Origin: Poseidonocella pacifica
Lineage (GTDB): Bacteria; Pseudomonadota; Alphaproteobacteria; Rhodobacterales; Rhodobacteraceae
Assembly (NCBI RefSeq): GCF_900111875.1
Contig: NZ_FOJU01000002.1
Span: 310,001-374,000, forward strand
Direction: 5' to 3'
Length of the DNA: 64,000 nt
Positions 62,337 through 64,000 of this stretch are shown here, piece after piece. Numbering within the stretch: position 1 is the first letter of the stretch; each line of letters starts with the position of its first letter. The notes under the pieces are model-generated. The model made no database searches, was not told where the DNA came from, and saw only the letters and a list, made by a program, of their open reading frames with translations. The position numbers and the translations under genes were made by a program.

Positions 62337-64000
62337 ATGGCTGAAACGCGCGAATCTGAAAGCCGGAAACTGCTTGGTCGGCTGCGCGATGTCATGGCAG
62401 ATCGCGCAGCGGGTCAGGAACGGCTCGACCAGATCACCCACCTGATCGCTGATAGCATGAAGACCGAGGTTTGCTCGATCTACCTCTTCCGCGACGACGA
62501 AACGCTTGAACTCTGCGCCACCGAGGGTCTCAAGGCGGAGGCGGTGCACCAGACACGCATGCGGCTTGGTGAGGGGCTCGTTGGACGGGTCGCCCGCACA
62601 TCTACGCTTGTGAACACCCCTGACGCGCCCAAGGCGCGGGGCTTTCGCTATATGCCCGAAACCGGCGAGGAGATTTATTCCAGCTTTCTCGGCCTGCCGA
62701 TCCAGCGCTTGGGGGAAACCTTGGGCGTGCTGGTGGTGCAATCGAAAGCCGCACGCGAATTCTCCTCCGATGAGGTCTATGCGCTTGAAGTCGTGGCGAT
62801 GGTGCTGGCCGAAATGGCTGAGCTTGGCGCCTTTGTCGGTGAGGGTGCTGCACTCAAGGCGCGACATCAACAATCCGTTCTGCTGCGCGGAACCACAGCG
62901 CAGGAAGGTACGGCAGAGGGCCACGTCTGGTTGCATGAGCCGCGCGTTGTGGTCACCAACCCTGTTGCCGATGACCCGGTCAAGGAGAAATCCCGGCTCG
63001 AAGAAGCGGTGGACCTGCTCCGTGTAAGCGTCGACCAGATGCTGGAAGGGGCCCAGAACGGGGATGGCGAGCAGCTCAAGGTGCTGGAGACCTACCGGAT
63101 GTTCGCCAATTCCAAGGGCTGGATGCGGCGGATGGAAGAGGACATAGACAACGGACTGTCCGCCGAAGCCGCTGTCGAACGGGAGCAGTCGGTCGCGCGC
63201 ACCCGCATGGCAAAGGCAACGGATCCCTATTTGCGAGAGCGGTTGCACGATCTCGACGATCTGTCCAACAGATTGCTGCGCATTTTGACAGGTCAGGGCC
63301 GGGAGACCGGCGCCGAGATGCCGCCCGACCCGGTGTTGATTGCCAGAAACATCGGACCTGCCGAACTGCTCGACTATGGCCGCGCGCTCAAGGGCATCGT
63401 ATTGGAAGAGGGCAGCGTCGGCAGCCACGCGGCGATCATCGCCCGGGCCCTCGCCATTCCTCTTGTGATCCATGCGACCCGGATCACGACCGAAGCGCTC
63501 AACGGCGACCATATCATGGTGGATGGGGATCAGGGCAATGTGCACCTGCGCCCTGACGATACGGTGACGGCCGCTTTTCGCGACAAGATCGCCATGCAGG
63601 CCGCCGCGCAGGAGCGCTATGCCTCCATCCGAGAAAAGAAATGCGTCACGCTCTGTGGTCAGCGGATTGAGCTTCACATGAATGCCGGCCTTATGGCCGA
63701 CCTGCCCTCTCTCGAAGGTTCAGGCGCGGAAGGTGTGGGTCTGTTTCGCACGGAGCTGCAGTTTCTGATCCGCGCGCAGATGCCCCGCCGGTCTGAGCTT
63801 TCGTCGCTCTATGCCCGCGTGCTGGACGCGGCGCAGGGCAAGCCTGTCGTGTTCCGCACACTCGATATCGGGTCCGACAAGGTCCTGCCCTATATGAAGA
63901 CGATCGACGAGCCGAACCCCGCCCTTGGGTGGCGCGCCATTCGCGTCGGGCTCGACAAACCCGGCGTCATGCGCATGCAGTTGCAGGCGCTTCTGCGCGC
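62337..64000 (+). CDS. ptsP: PTS enzyme I-Ntr (PtsP), runs off the window
   Basis: The first 554 codons are present without a stop. PtsP takes phosphate from PEP and passes it to NPr, starting the nitrogen-related phosphotransfer system that regulates metabolism. An N-terminal GAF domain (about 17-165; ITHLIADSMKTEVCSIYLF) precedes the enzyme I part, with the phosphohistidine motif EEGSVGSHAAIIARALAIPL (about 358-377). The PEP-binding barrel starts (LMADLPSLEGSGAEGVGLFR, PVVFRTLDIGSDK). GAF domains of this type may sense glutamine or related signals. The ATG starts at 62337; the C-terminus lies beyond the window. Confidence 0.95.
   Translation, partial: MAETRESESRKLLGRLRDVMADRAAGQERLDQITHLIADSMKTEVCSIYLFRDDETLELCATEGLKAEAVHQTRMRLGEGLVGRVARTSTLVNTPDAPKARGFRYMPETGEEIYSSFLGLPIQRLGETLGVLVVQSKAAREFSSDEVYALEVVAMVLAEMAELGAFVGEGAALKARHQQSVLLRGTTAQEGTAEGHVWLHEPRVVVTNPVADDPVKEKSRLEEAVDLLRVSVDQMLEGAQNGDGEQLKVLETYRMFANSKGWMRRMEEDIDNGLSAEAAVEREQSVARTRMAKATDPYLRERLHDLDDLSNRLLRILTGQGRETGAEMPPDPVLIARNIGPAELLDYGRALKGIVLEEGSVGSHAAIIARALAIPLVIHATRITTEALNGDHIMVDGDQGNVHLRPDDTVTAAFRDKIAMQAAAQERYASIREKKCVTLCGQRIELHMNAGLMADLPSLEGSGAEGVGLFRTELQFLIRAQMPRRSELSSLYARVLDAAQGKPVVFRTLDIGSDKVLPYMKTIDEPNPALGWRAIRVGLDKPGVMRMQLQALLR

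Noticed and set aside
62142-63677. A 511-codon open frame on the minus strand opposite ptsP
   Set aside because: Shadow of ptsP: the + strand shows GAF, phosphohistidine and PEP-binding motifs; the antisense frame has none.

Overview
This 64-kb window is a dense, GC-rich chromosomal segment from an alphaproteobacterium, most likely a marine Rhodobacterales (Roseobacter-group) species. Supporting signs are the gene content: a Rhizobium-type glpSTPQUV glycerol ABC transporter, sitABCD, a lysC-ptsP pair, a DMGDH/GcvT fusion enzyme, and several proteins that read like Roseobacter entries. No IS element, integrase, CRISPR array, rRNA or tRNA gene was found, and no gene looks clearly broken. The window reads as core chromosome with catabolic cassettes.

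Layout. 1-3.8 kb (+): the last codons of an upstream gene, an SPFH-GYF protein, a double zinc-ribbon membrane protein, a PfkB sugar kinase and dtd. 3.9-8.8 kb (-): MOFRL glycerate kinase, an Lrp/AsnC regulator, an aldehyde dehydrogenase and an omega-aminotransferase. 8.9-9.5 kb (-): infC, which starts with ATA. 9.7-10.5 kb (+): an acidic LEA-like membrane-anchored protein. 10.6-14.6 kb (-): a four-gene Anbu proteasome-ancestor island (circularly permuted ATP-grasp, alpha-E, transglutaminase-like, Anbu). 14.7-25.4 kb (-): a complete glycerol operon (glpD, glpSTPQ, an unrecognised 96-residue protein, glpU, glpV, glpK, Fe-ADH), with glpR divergent. 26.3-29.7 kb (-): the sitABCD manganese importer behind two Mur-like boxes.

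29.8-40.4 kb is a reductive pyrimidine degradation locus. preT-preA (dihydropyrimidine dehydrogenase) forms one operon. Beta-ureidopropionase, dihydropyrimidinase and a NitT/TauT-type ABC transporter form a second. A RutR-type TetR regulator lies between them. The same 16-bp RutR-like operator precedes both operons, so import and all three steps from uracil to beta-alanine appear to be controlled together.

40.7-47.8 kb holds a DUF481 outer-membrane protein, an SDR, an aldo/keto reductase coupled to a FAD oxidoreductase, a membrane protein whose start lies inside the preceding gene, and the DMGDH-like enzyme. 47.9-49.6 kb (+) is panC-panB; PanC consumes beta-alanine, the product of the nearby pyrimidine pathway. 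Then follow a DEAD-box helicase, a Liv-type amino-acid ABC system whose binding-protein gene is separated from livHMGF by a gene on the opposite strand, KDO transferase, a zincin, an HDAC-like deacetylase, a Nudix protein, DUF1178 and SnoaL-like proteins, lysC, and ptsP running off the window end.

The observations most worth following are the Anbu island, the one-good-site/one-degenerate-site ATPase pair of the glycerol transporter, the small orphan protein inside that operon, the shared RutR-like operators, and the ATA start of infC. All identifications rest on reading motifs and on knowledge of the families; no database search was run.
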